Source: Mesobacterium pallidum
GTDB taxonomy: Bacteria > Pseudomonadota > Alphaproteobacteria > Rhodobacterales > Rhodobacteraceae
Length of the DNA: 64,000 bases
Assembly: GCF_019966535.1 (NCBI RefSeq)
Contig: NZ_JAIMID010000003.1
Span: 248,001 to 312,000 of the forward strand
Direction of reading: 5' to 3'
The notes under the pieces are model-generated. The model was given only the letters and a program-made list of their open reading frames with translations. It did no database searches and had not been told where the DNA came from. The translations under genes and the position numbers were made by a program. Below are positions 34,695 through 42,723 of the stretch, in pieces; the first letter of the stretch is position 1, and every line of letters starts with the position of its first letter.

Positions 34695-35882
34695 TCAGTA
34701 GGTCTCGACGTGGTAGCGGCCCTCGCCCCGCATGGTGTCCCGCAGGGCGGTCCATTGCTCGCCGATGCTTTCCGCGATGTTGGTAAAGGCCTTCTCGACC
34801 CCTTCCTCCATCCCGCGCAGACCGCAGATGTAGATATGGGTCTTGGGGTCCTGCAGCAGGTCCGCGACCTCGTCCTCTTCGGCGCGCATGCGGTCCTGGA
34901 CGTATTCCTTGGGCTGGCCGTCCAGGCGCGAGAACACCAGGTGCTGGTGCAACAGCGATTGCGGCACCTTCTTGAGCGGGCCGAAATAGGGCAGCGCGTC
35001 GGGGCTGCGGGCGCCGAAGAACATGACCATGCCGCCCGACCTGGCGCCCACGGTGCGCTGGCGGCGCATGGTGAAGGACCGCATGGGCGCCGAGCCGGTG
35101 CCGGTGCAGATCATCAAGAGCCGCGCCTCGGGGTCGTCGGGGATCAGGAAGGTCGCACCGAAGGGGCCAGTCACCTTGACCTTGTCGCCGGGCTTCAGGT
35201 CACAGACGTAGTTCGAGCAGAGGCCCTGCTCTTCGCGCTTCACCGTCAGCGACACGTTGTTGTAGTTCGGCCGCTCGCCGTCGCGCGGCGAGGACACGGA
35301 ATAGAGCCGCGGCAGGTGTGCCTTGCCGTCGGCATCCGTGCCGGGCGGGATGATCCCGATGGACTGCCCTTCGAGCACGGGCATCGGCTGGCCGCCGAAA
35401 TCGAGGATGATGTGGCGTACGTCGGTGTCGGACCCTTCGGCGGTCAGGCGGTAATTGCCCTGCACCGTCGCCTCGGCCGGCTTGCCCAGCGTGTACATGT
35501 TGATCGACGGCTTGGAGGCGCTGGCGGGCGCCTTGGCCTTGCCGCCGGCGCCGGCATGGGCCTCGGCCAGAAGGGCGGCCATCGCCTCGTCCATCGCCTC
35601 GATCGAGGTGTCCTGGCTTGCGCCCATCTCTTCCTGCTCGGGCAGCTCGGTCCATTCGAATTGCTCGTCGACCGAATAGGGCTCGGCCACCACGCGCCAT
35701 TCGTCGATCGACCCCGTGGGGCAGACCGGGATGCAATCCATGCAGAAGTTGCACTTGGAGGCATCGACGACGACGTTCATGTCGTCATGCACGATGGCCT
35801 CTTCCGGGCAGGTCATCTCGCAGGTGTAGCAGCGGATGCAGATTTCCGGGTCGATCAGGTGTTGCTTCAGGGGCTTGTTCAT
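34695..35882 (-). CDS. boxA: Benzoyl-CoA 2,3-epoxidase reductase subunit BoxA
   Basis: A 395-residue protein. An N-terminal two-cluster ferredoxin (C15, C18, C21, C25 and C44, C47, C50, C54) is followed by a linker rich in Ala and acidic residues (about 70-130). A ferredoxin-NADP reductase-like module has the FAD-binding PRLYSVSS motif and the NADPH-binding MICTGTGSAPMRSF motif. It delivers electrons from NADPH to the di-iron oxygenase BoxB. The ATG at 35882 has GAAGGAAG upstream and starts at the ferredoxin. It follows a tiny Cys-rich gene in the operon. Confidence 0.96.
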   Translation of the reverse strand: MNKPLKQHLIDPEICIRCYTCEMTCPEEAIVHDDMNVVVDASKCNFCMDCIPVCPTGSIDEWRVVAEPYSVDEQFEWTELPEQEEMGASQDTSIEAMDEAMAALLAEAHAGAGGKAKAPASASKPSINMYTLGKPAEATVQGNYRLTAEGSDTDVRHIILDFGGQPMPVLEGQSIGIIPPGTDADGKAHLPRLYSVSSPRDGERPNYNNVSLTVKREEQGLCSNYVCDLKPGDKVKVTGPFGATFLIPDDPEARLLMICTGTGSAPMRSFTMRRQRTVGARSGGMVMFFGARSPDALPYFGPLKKVPQSLLHQHLVFSRLDGQPKEYVQDRMRAEEDEVADLLQDPKTHIYICGLRGMEEGVEKAFTNIAESIGEQWTALRDTMRGEGRYHVETY

Positions 35883-35968
35883 GGGCGCGCTTCCTTCGGT
35901 GGGCGCGCGTGCCTTGGGGCCGGCGCCGTCTCCTCGGTTCCGAGTCTGTCGGGGGAATGTCGGTCTGT

Positions 35969-36142
35969 CTAGCCGGTCTGGCGGCCGGAGAGGATGACTT
36001 CCGGCACGCAGATGGCGTCGATCAGCGCCTGGCACAGACCCTTGCAATCTGAGCAGCCGACGCAGGGACCGGCCAGGGCCGCAACCTCGCGGGCGATGGC
36101 CTCGGTCCGGGGGGTCCGGGCGGTGGACTGGGTCATGTGCAT
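35969..36142 (-). CDS. 57-residue Cys-rich protein encoded between boxB and boxA
   Basis: A short frame with strong evidence of translation: GGAGGAGGG six bases before the ATG at 36142, host-like codon use, stop TAG at 35969-35971. The product has five cysteines in a tight cluster (C27, C30, C33, C37, C45: CVGCSDCKGLC then AICV) behind a helical N-terminus. Such spacing suggests an iron-sulfur or zinc site. Position between the oxygenase BoxB and its reductase BoxA suggests an accessory role in electron transfer or cofactor maturation (inference). I know no named family. An alternative ATG two codons later is possible. Confidence 0.8.
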   Translation of the reverse strand: MHMTQSTARTPRTEAIAREVAALAGPCVGCSDCKGLCQALIDAICVPEVILSGRQTG

Positions 36143-36283
36143 CGGTCGTCCCTCCTCCTCGAGGTGCCGGACCGCTGGTCCGACGCGGCGGCTGGGTCTC
36201 TCTCTCCAGCCTAGCGGGACTGGCCCGCGCGGGCCAGCGCCTTGTTGGCGGCCCCGCGAACGATCCGCGGGGCCGGTCTGGCC
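36143..36283 (-). other. Intercistronic hairpins between boxB and the Cys-rich gene
   Basis: Two strong GC stems follow the boxB stop on the minus strand: 36250-36274 (arms GGCCCCGCG/CGCGGGGCC) and 36221-36236 (TGGCCCGC/GCGGGCCA). No T-run follows either, so they look like message stabilisers or processing sites rather than terminators, and could set the ratio of boxB to boxA. Confidence 0.5.
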
Positions 36284-37735
36284 TTACGCCATGTGCAGCT
36301 TCACGTATTCGAAGTCGCCCGGCTTGTTGTCGATGCCCACCTTCGGCGGCGAGATCCAGCTGGCGTATTGGCCGGGCTCGTAGACCGGCTTCATCAGCGA
36401 CTGGATGAAATCGCCATCCGCATGGGTCGGCAGCCACTCGTGCTGGCGCTTGTCAAATTCCTCGCCCGACAGCAGGTTGCCTTCGGGGTCGAAGGTCTTG
36501 CCCGAGAAGACGCCGATCTGGCGGTGGAACGCCTCGTGCGGCAGCTTCATCTCGAACTCGATGCCCGACTTCTCGATGATCTTGTTCCAGCGGCCGACGC
36601 CACCGGCGGCGTCCTTGGTGTAATCGTCGCGCAGGCGCATGTTGATCGCGGTCAGGGCCGGGACCTCCTTGCGGACCAGCGCGCCGTTCTCGAAGTCCCA
36701 GACCTCGTAGGTGTCGCCGTGCAGCTTGTGGTCGTCCTTGAGGCGATGCTCCATGTAGCGGCCCTTGATGCCGGCGTTGAAGGCATTCGCCGCGTTGGTC
36801 GACACTTCCTGGCCAAACAGGTCGAGGCTGAGCGTGTAGTGCAGGTTCAGCTTCTTCTGGATCGTCGGCAGGTCGATCACGCCCAGGTCGCGGATCTTGT
36901 CGATGTCATAGGGGTCGGTGATGCCGTTGGCGTTCATCACGTCGCAGGTCTTCTGGATCGTGCGGCCCACGCCGGTTTCGCCCACGAACATGTGGTGGGC
37001 TTCCTCGGTCAGCATGAAGCGGCAGGTGCGCGACAGCGGGTCGAAGCCCGACTGCGCCAGAGATTCCAGCTGCATCTTGCCGTCGCGGTCGGTGAAGTAG
37101 GTGAACATGAAGAACGACAGCCAGTCCGGCGTTTCCTCGTTGAAGGCGCCCAGCATACGCGGGGCCTCTTCGGACCCAGACGAGCGGATCAGCAGGTCAT
37201 CGGCCTCTTCGCGGCCATCGCGACCGAAGTACTTCTGCAGCAGGTAGACCATGGCCCAGAGGTGACGGCCCTCTTCCACGTTAACCTGGAACAGGTTGCG
37301 CATGTCGTAAAGCGACGGCGCGGTCAGGCCGAGAAAGCGCTGCTGCTCGACCGAGCCCGGCTCGGTGTCGCCCTGGATGACGATCAGGCGCTTCATCAGG
37401 TTGCGGTATTCGCCGGGCACTTCCTGCCACGCCGGTTCGCCGTAATGCTCGCCGCAGGGGATGGTGCGGCCTTCGACCTCGGGGGCCAGCAGGACGCCCC
37501 AGCGGTATTCGGGCATCTTGACGTAGTCGAACTTGGCCCAGCCCTTGGGGTCGACCGAGACGGCGGTGCGCAGGTAGACCAGCGATTCCTGGAAGTTCTG
37601 CGGGATCAGGTCATTCCACCAGTTGATGTAACCGGGGTGCCATTTTTCCAGTGCCTTCAGCACCTTGCGGTCGGACGACAGGCCCACGTTGTTGGGGATC
37701 TGCGTGTCGTAGCTGACGTTGATGAGATCGATCAT
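36284..37735 (-). CDS. boxB: Benzoyl-CoA 2,3-epoxidase oxygenase subunit BoxB
   Basis: A 483-residue di-iron oxygenase, the length of known BoxB. It adds one oxygen atom to benzoyl-CoA giving 2,3-epoxybenzoyl-CoA, with electrons from BoxA. Candidate iron ligands are E125, E155, H158, D216, E245 and H248, in NVEEGRHLWAM and LTEEAHHMFVGETG contexts; as I recall the ligand set of the Azoarcus enzyme, each falls at a constant offset of five. AGGGAG lies upstream of the ATG at 37735. The benzoyl-CoA epoxidase thus appears intact. Confidence 0.97.
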   Translation of the reverse strand: MIDLINVSYDTQIPNNVGLSSDRKVLKALEKWHPGYINWWNDLIPQNFQESLVYLRTAVSVDPKGWAKFDYVKMPEYRWGVLLAPEVEGRTIPCGEHYGEPAWQEVPGEYRNLMKRLIVIQGDTEPGSVEQQRFLGLTAPSLYDMRNLFQVNVEEGRHLWAMVYLLQKYFGRDGREEADDLLIRSSGSEEAPRMLGAFNEETPDWLSFFMFTYFTDRDGKMQLESLAQSGFDPLSRTCRFMLTEEAHHMFVGETGVGRTIQKTCDVMNANGITDPYDIDKIRDLGVIDLPTIQKKLNLHYTLSLDLFGQEVSTNAANAFNAGIKGRYMEHRLKDDHKLHGDTYEVWDFENGALVRKEVPALTAINMRLRDDYTKDAAGGVGRWNKIIEKSGIEFEMKLPHEAFHRQIGVFSGKTFDPEGNLLSGEEFDKRQHEWLPTHADGDFIQSLMKPVYEPGQYASWISPPKVGIDNKPGDFEYVKLHMA

Positions 37736-37751
37736 GTGTATGCTCCCTTTG

Positions 37752-37833
37752 GCGGTGGGGTGGAACCCCACCCTACGGAATGAACGGGACCAGCCGTGGC
37801 CGGGGCCCGTAGGGTGGGGCCGGACCCCACCGT
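37752..37833. repeat. Pair of inverted GTAGGGTGGGG repeats between boxC and boxB
   Basis: Two ~26-bp copies in opposite orientation: one at 37752-37778 and one at 37807-37833. Each is a hairpin with arms GGTGGGG/CCCCACC and loops TGGAA and CCGGA, flanked by CCGTA. This resembles a repeat known from many proteobacterial intergenic regions. The loops differ while the arms are identical. Confidence 0.7.
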
Positions 37834-37845
37834 CTTGGCCCGTCG

Positions 37846-39501
37846 TCAGACGCGCTGCATGTTGTAATCGCCGCGCACGCCGGTGCCGTAGCGCTGAAGC
37901 GCACCATCGGGGCCGGTCGCGTTCGGGCGGTTGAAGATCCAGTTCTGCCAGGCGGTGAGGCGGCCGAAGATCCGGGTCTCCATCGTCTCGGGGCCGGCAA
38001 AGCGCAGGTTGGCCTCCATGCCCGTCATCGCGTCGGGGCTGAAGCTGGCGCGCTCTTCCATGAAGATGCGCACTTCGTCGTCCCAGTCGATGTCGTCGAG
38101 GATGTAGGTCACAAGACCCAGCGCGTCGGCCTCTTCGGCCTCGAGCGGCTCGCCGATCTTGTCCTTCAGCGCCACCACGTCCTCTGGCGTGCCCAGGAAA
38201 CGGGTGTCGAGCCGCGTGAGGTCGTTGCCCATCGGGTACTGGCCAAAGTTCGATTCGCTCAGCGTGATGGTGGCGACGGGGCGGTTGTCGCCGTCGAACT
38301 CGTCTTCCATCATGTAGCTGCGGTCCACGGCCCAGAGCAGCTCGGCCAGCACGCCGGCGTAGCAGGACCCATGCTCGACCAGCGCGACAAGGCTGCGCGA
38401 GGTCATGTCGACCCGCTTGAGCGTGCGCTTCCAGAAGGCGAGGATCTCGTTCGCCAGCCAGTGGTCCTTGTTGGCCAGCAGCAGCGCTTCGTGCGCCAGC
38501 AGGGTTTCCGGGTCGCCCTGGGTCTGGAAGACCATCAGGCCCAGCTCCATCTCGTTGAGACGCAGGTGCAGGATCGCATCCTCGAGCTCGCGGCAGGCGC
38601 GCAGCATCCAGGCCTCGGCGCCCAGCGCCTGCATGGCGTCCATGTCGGCGGGGGCGGCGTCTTCCGGCCCCTTGATGGTGATCGTCGCCTTGCGGCCCTT
38701 GCGGTCCAGCGCGACCTCGACGGTCGAATAGGTCACCGCGTCCTCGGTGATCGAGCGCTGCAGCGGAGTCAGCTGGACGCCGGCCCCGACCGCCTTGGTC
38801 GAGGCCTCGGCAAATTCCTTGGCGCGGGCGGCGACGGTCTCTTCGAACTTGGCGTTCGGCACGGCCTCGTCCACAAGGCGCCATTCCACGGCGCGCTTGC
38901 CCTTGATGCCTTCCTCGATCGAGCAGAAGATGTCCGCCCGGTCGCGGCGCACCTTGCGCTTGTCGGTGACGCGGGTCAGACCGCCGGTGCCCGGCAGCAC
39001 CGCCAGCAACGGGACTTCGGGCAGCGCGACCGAGGACGTGCTGTCGTCGGTCAGCATGATGTAGTTGCAGGCCAGGGCCAGCTCGTAACCGCCGCCGGCG
39101 CAGGCGCCCTTGACGGCCGCGATGTATTTCTGGCCCGAGTCGGCCTCGGCCGCCTCGAAGGCGTTCCGCGTCTCGTTGGTGAACTTGCAGAAGTTCACCT
39201 TGTGCGCATGCGACGCGCCGCCCAGCATCCGGATGTTGGCGCCGGCGCAGAAGACGTTGTCCTTGCCCGAGCGCATCACGACGACCTTCACCTCGGGATG
39301 CTCGAAGCGCATCCGCTGGATCACGTCGTTCAGCTCGATATCGACGCCAAGGTCGTACGAGTTGAGCTTGAGCTGGTAGCCGTCGAAGAGGCCCGCGTTC
39401 TCGTCCACGTCCATGTAGAGGTTGGCCACGGCACCGTCGTATTCCACGCGCCAGTGGTGGTAGTTCGACGGGTCGGTTTGGAAATCGATGACCTTGGTCA
39501 T
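37846..39501 (-). CDS. boxC: 2,3-epoxybenzoyl-CoA dihydrolase BoxC
   Basis: A 551-residue crotonase-superfamily enzyme of the long BoxC type, with two crotonase-like halves: the first with AGANIRMLGG and GACAGGGYELALACNYIML, the second with HGSCYAGVLAELLWAVDRSYM. It hydrolyses 2,3-epoxybenzoyl-CoA to 3,4-dehydroadipyl-CoA semialdehyde plus formate. GAGGAG precedes the ATG at 39501. It is the first gene of boxC-boxB-(Cys-rich)-boxA-thioesterase. The next enzyme, the semialdehyde dehydrogenase BoxD, is not encoded in this window. Confidence 0.97.
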   Translation of the reverse strand: MTKVIDFQTDPSNYHHWRVEYDGAVANLYMDVDENAGLFDGYQLKLNSYDLGVDIELNDVIQRMRFEHPEVKVVVMRSGKDNVFCAGANIRMLGGASHAHKVNFCKFTNETRNAFEAAEADSGQKYIAAVKGACAGGGYELALACNYIMLTDDSTSSVALPEVPLLAVLPGTGGLTRVTDKRKVRRDRADIFCSIEEGIKGKRAVEWRLVDEAVPNAKFEETVAARAKEFAEASTKAVGAGVQLTPLQRSITEDAVTYSTVEVALDRKGRKATITIKGPEDAAPADMDAMQALGAEAWMLRACRELEDAILHLRLNEMELGLMVFQTQGDPETLLAHEALLLANKDHWLANEILAFWKRTLKRVDMTSRSLVALVEHGSCYAGVLAELLWAVDRSYMMEDEFDGDNRPVATITLSESNFGQYPMGNDLTRLDTRFLGTPEDVVALKDKIGEPLEAEEADALGLVTYILDDIDWDDEVRIFMEERASFSPDAMTGMEANLRFAGPETMETRIFGRLTAWQNWIFNRPNATGPDGALQRYGTGVRGDYNMQRV

Positions 39502-39569
39502 GGGGGGGCTCTCCTCGCATCCTGTTGCCAGTCTTATACGCCCCCGAAGCCGTTGCGTAAAGGATATTG

Positions 39570-39583
39570 TGCATGATAGTTCA
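39570..39583 (-). promoter_or_regulatory. TGCA-N6 operator overlapping the boxC promoter
   Basis: TGCA-TGATAG-TTCA, one mismatch from TGCA-N6-TGCA. On the minus strand it overlaps a candidate -10 (TATCAT), with TTGGTG 18 bases further upstream as a possible -35. A repressor bound here would block boxC transcription. Confidence 0.5.
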
Positions 39584-39664
39584 CCAAACCTGACTGCACC
39601 AAGGTTTATAAATGACTTAGCTTCCATTTATTTCGCAGTTTTGTGCCCGATCCATCCCTATTTA

Positions 39665-39678
39665 TGCATTATATTGCA
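39665..39678 (-). promoter_or_regulatory. Perfect TGCA-N6-TGCA operator upstream of boxC
   Basis: TGCA-TTATAT-TGCA, about 160 bases before boxC. TGCA-containing sites are known for the BoxR/BzdR regulators of benzoyl-CoA pathways, which respond to benzoyl-CoA. Confidence 0.6.
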
Positions 39679-39699
39679 ATTTCAATCTCCGCCGCGCCC

Positions 39700-40161
39700 T
39701 CATCGATTCGCGCGGTCCCGCAACTCGGCAAGGTCCTGCGCCGGCCAGCCCGGCGGCAGGCCCATGGCGATCAGCCGCCCCGCCGGGACCCGGTCTGCGA
39801 CAACCAGTTTCGCGACAAGAGCGATGAGGCGCAGGCAGGCCTCGGGGCGCCCCATGCGCAGCTTGAGCCGGGCATTGGCCAGCTGGATCGCGGCCTGCAC
39901 CACGCGGCGTTCGGTCGAATTGGGGGGAAGGGCCAGCCAGACCGACTCCATCACCTCGTGCGCCTCCCAGTGGAAGCCGGCGGCGTCGAAACGCAGCCCG
40001 GCGCGCCAGGCGGGCGAGGCGATCAGGTCGGCGGCCGGCATCCCCGGCCGCGCGGTGGCGCGCAGGGCGTCAAAGGCGCCCTCGGGGTGGCGGGGTGTCT
40101 GGCCGGGGATATAGGCGTGGCCGGGCAGGCCCTCGGGGTCTGACAGGGGCCTGCCCGGCAT
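39700..40161 (-). CDS. DUF309 family protein
   Basis: A 153-residue protein with the DUF309 hallmark FHWEAHEVMESVWLALP and a helical pattern after it (QAAIQLANARLKLRMG). Function is unknown. It starts three bases after the end of the alpha/beta hydrolase gene and so belongs to the bclA transcript. Whether it serves aromatic catabolism or is a passenger cannot be told from sequence. Confidence 0.88.
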   Translation of the reverse strand: MPGRPLSDPEGLPGHAYIPGQTPRHPEGAFDALRATARPGMPAADLIASPAWRAGLRFDAAGFHWEAHEVMESVWLALPPNSTERRVVQAAIQLANARLKLRMGRPEACLRLIALVAKLVVADRVPAGRLIAMGLPPGWPAQDLAELRDRANR

Positions 40162-40164
40162 GGC

Positions 40165-40989
40165 TCAGCGGATCTCGACCAGCTCGGCCTCGATCCGTTG
40201 CAGGCGGGCGGTGAACTCGGCCACCGCGTCCAGCACGGCCTGCGGCTGGTCGAATTGCGGCGCGTGGCGGCACTCGTCCAGCATGACCACGTCGACCGGC
40301 GCGTAAGACCGGGTTTCGACCTCGTCGATCTGCGCCTTGGTGCCGTATTGGTCCTGCACGCCTTGAATCGCCAGCGTCGGGATGCGCAGGTAGTCGATGA
40401 CCTCGGCGACGTTCCAGGCCTTGAAACCCGGATCCAGCCAGGCATCGTTCCAACCGCGGAAGGTCGCCTCGGGGTCGGCGTGGTACTTGCCCATCTTCTC
40501 GCGCATGTCGGTGGAGGCGAAGGCCTCCTTCGCCTCGGCGATCGAGGCAAGCCCCATGGCTTCGGTAAAGAAATGCGGCGCCATCAGGACAATGCCGCGG
40601 ACACGGAAATCCTCGACGCTGCCGGCATAGATCGCGGCGATGGTGGCGCCGTCGGAATGGCCCATCAGCACGTAATGCTTGGCATCCACCGCGTTCAGCA
40701 CGTCCGGCAGCACATCCACCGCCTCGCGCGTCATGTAATCCAGCGGGCGCGGCAGCGCGGCCGGATCCGACTGGCCGTAACCCGCGCGGCTGAAGGCAAA
40801 GACCGGCAACCCGGTCGCGGCGGTCAGTTTCTGCGGGAAATCGCGCCACAGCGCCAGGCACCCGAGCCCCTCGTGCAACAGCACGATCACCGGCGCATCT
40901 CCCGCAGGCGCGGGGCCGAAAGCGGCCCATTCCAGCGACTTGCCGCCCGCGCTCAGCCGGCCTTTGCCAGCGCTCCAGTCAATCGCCAT
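40165..40989 (-). CDS. Alpha/beta hydrolase of the benzoate cluster
   Basis: A 274-residue hydrolase with the triad S112 (MGHSDGAT), D213 (QGVQDQYG) and H242 (ECRHAPQF), and oxyanion HEGLG near residue 40. The start overlaps the stop of the benzoate-CoA ligase gene by one base (TGATG), indicating coupling. Candidate roles are hydrolysis of an aromatic ester to release benzoate, or of a CoA ester intermediate. Which one applies is not shown by the sequence. Confidence 0.88.
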   Translation of the reverse strand: MAIDWSAGKGRLSAGGKSLEWAAFGPAPAGDAPVIVLLHEGLGCLALWRDFPQKLTAATGLPVFAFSRAGYGQSDPAALPRPLDYMTREAVDVLPDVLNAVDAKHYVLMGHSDGATIAAIYAGSVEDFRVRGIVLMAPHFFTEAMGLASIAEAKEAFASTDMREKMGKYHADPEATFRGWNDAWLDPGFKAWNVAEVIDYLRIPTLAIQGVQDQYGTKAQIDEVETRSYAPVDVVMLDECRHAPQFDQPQAVLDAVAEFTARLQRIEAELVEIR

Positions 40990-42521
40990 CAGCTTGCCTT
41001 CCGCAGTTTGAAGCGCTGGATCTTGCCCGTGGCGGTCTTGGGCAGCTCGTCCACGACCGTCACCCAGCGCGGGTATTTCCACATGCCGATCTTGTCCTTG
41101 ACGAAGGTCTTCAGATCGTCCGGCGCGGCCTCGGCGCCCTCTTTCAGCACGATATAGGCGGCGGGCTTGATCAGGTCCTCGTCATCGGCCTGCGCCACCA
41201 CGGCCGCCTCGAGCACCGACGGGTGTTCGATCAGCGCCTGTTCGACCTCGAAGGGGCTGACCCAGATGCCCGAGACCTTGAACATGTCATCCGTGCGGCC
41301 GCAGTAGACGAACCGGCCCTTGGCGTCGCGTTCGTACTTGTCGCCGGTGCGGGTCCAGTGGCCCTGGAAGGTCGCCATGCTTTTCAGCCGGCGGTTCCAG
41401 TAACCGTCCGCCGCAGACGGGCCGCGCACCAGCAGCTCGCCCACCTCGCCCTCGCCCACGTCCTCGTCATGCTCGTCGACCAGCCGCACCTCGTAGCCCG
41501 GCACCGGCAGGCCCGAGGTGCCGTAGACGCAATCGCCGGGGCGGTTCGACAGGAAGATGTGCAGCATCTCGGTCGAGCCCACGCCATCCACGATCTCTGC
41601 GCCCCACAGCCGTTCCCACCGCTCGCCCACCTCGCGCGGCAGCGCCTCGCCGGCGCTGGTGCACAGACGCACCGAGTGGTCGGGCTTGCCGCCCCTCTTC
41701 TCCTGCTCGGCCACAAGCGCGGCGTAAAGCGTCGGCACCCCGCAGAAGAGGGTCGGCTTTTCATGCGCCATGATGTCGAAGACGGCCTGCGGCGTGGGCC
41801 GGCCACCGAAGATCACCGTAGTCGCGCCGACCGACAGCGGGAAGGACATGGCATTGCCGAGGCCATAGGCAAAGAACATCTTGGCGACGGAAAAGACCGT
41901 GTCATCTTCGCGGATGCCGAGCACGCCCTGGCCGAAGGTGTCGCAGGTCGCCTTGAGGCTGGAATGCACGTGGCGCACGCCCTTGGGCGTACCGGTCGAG
42001 CCCGAGGAATAAAGCCAGAAGGCCAGCTCGTCCCCGTGGACCTCCTCGACCGCGTGCGGCTCGGCACCCGCGATGAAATCGGCGTAGCTTTCGGTGCCCT
42101 CGGGCGCCTCGCCGATCACGACGACGGCGCGCAGGTAGCGGTTGGTCTCGATGGCGGGCTTTGCGACCTCCCACAGCTGTTCGGACACCACGAGGATCGA
42201 GGCGCGGCTGTCGGTCAGGATGTCCTCGTAGACCGAGGAGCTGAGCAGCGTGTTCAGCGGCACGGGGATGGCACCCAGCTTGAGCGCGCCCCAGAAGACC
42301 ACCGGGAATTCCAGCTGGTCGCGGACGATCATGGCGATGCGTTCCTCGCGGCGCACACCGTGGCGGGCCAGCGCGCCGGCAAAGCAGGCCGACTGCTGCG
42401 CCAGCTTGCCATAGGTCAGGCTGCGCTTGCCGCCGTCGGCCTCGCGGAAGGCGACTTTTTCGGCGCGCCCTTCGCCCACGTGGCGGTCGACGAAATAGAG
42501 GGCCGCGTTCTCGTTGGTCAT
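40989..42521 (-). CDS. bclA: Benzoate-CoA ligase
   Basis: A 510-residue ANL-superfamily enzyme closely matching benzoate-CoA ligases in length and motifs: P-loop YSSGSTGTPKGVRHVH, VFSVAKMFFAYGLGNA, GSTEMLHIFLSNRPGD, the hinge YCGRTDDMFKVSGIWVSP and the catalytic lysine in LPKTATGKIQRFKLR. It makes benzoyl-CoA from benzoate, ATP and CoA, the entry to the box pathway. GGGAGG precedes the ATG at 42521. Two TGCA-type operators lie in its promoter. It leads an operon with the alpha/beta hydrolase and DUF309 genes. Confidence 0.95.
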   Translation of the reverse strand: MTNENAALYFVDRHVGEGRAEKVAFREADGGKRSLTYGKLAQQSACFAGALARHGVRREERIAMIVRDQLEFPVVFWGALKLGAIPVPLNTLLSSSVYEDILTDSRASILVVSEQLWEVAKPAIETNRYLRAVVVIGEAPEGTESYADFIAGAEPHAVEEVHGDELAFWLYSSGSTGTPKGVRHVHSSLKATCDTFGQGVLGIREDDTVFSVAKMFFAYGLGNAMSFPLSVGATTVIFGGRPTPQAVFDIMAHEKPTLFCGVPTLYAALVAEQEKRGGKPDHSVRLCTSAGEALPREVGERWERLWGAEIVDGVGSTEMLHIFLSNRPGDCVYGTSGLPVPGYEVRLVDEHDEDVGEGEVGELLVRGPSAADGYWNRRLKSMATFQGHWTRTGDKYERDAKGRFVYCGRTDDMFKVSGIWVSPFEVEQALIEHPSVLEAAVVAQADDEDLIKPAAYIVLKEGAEAAPDDLKTFVKDKIGMWKYPRWVTVVDELPKTATGKIQRFKLRKAS

Positions 42522-42626
42522 GGTCTGTCCTCCCTGGGGCCGCCCTGCCCTTGCGCGGGGGCGGTGAACCTTGCGACGCGCGCGGACTCCCCATCCGCAC
42601 CCGAATCCCCGGGCGGCGCGCGTTTG

Positions 42627-42660
42627 TGACATATAATGCACAAGTGGGCTGTCTGGGCAA
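42627..42660 (-). promoter_or_regulatory. Candidate bclA promoter with overlapping TGCA operator
   Basis: On the minus strand TTGCCC (42655-42660) and ATTATA (42632-42637) are spaced by 17 bases. The -10 is covered by TGAC-ATATAA-TGCA (42627-42640), one mismatch from TGCA-N6-TGCA. This is the geometry of a repressor site. Confidence 0.5.
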
Positions 42661-42671
42661 CAAAAAGAAAC

Positions 42672-42697
42672 GCATGGTGCATTTTATTGCACCATGC
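42672..42697 (-). promoter_or_regulatory. 26-bp perfect palindromic TGCA-N6-TGCA operator
   Basis: Arms GCATGGTGCA (42672-42681) and TGCACCATGC (42688-42697) flank TTTTAT. The core TGCA-N6-TGCA equals that upstream of boxC. It lies 12-38 bases upstream of the candidate bclA -35 and 27 bases past the end of the acyl-CoA dehydrogenase gene. Confidence 0.7.
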
Positions 42698-42723
42698 GCA
42701 TCCTGGTTCCAAGTTGGAACTGG

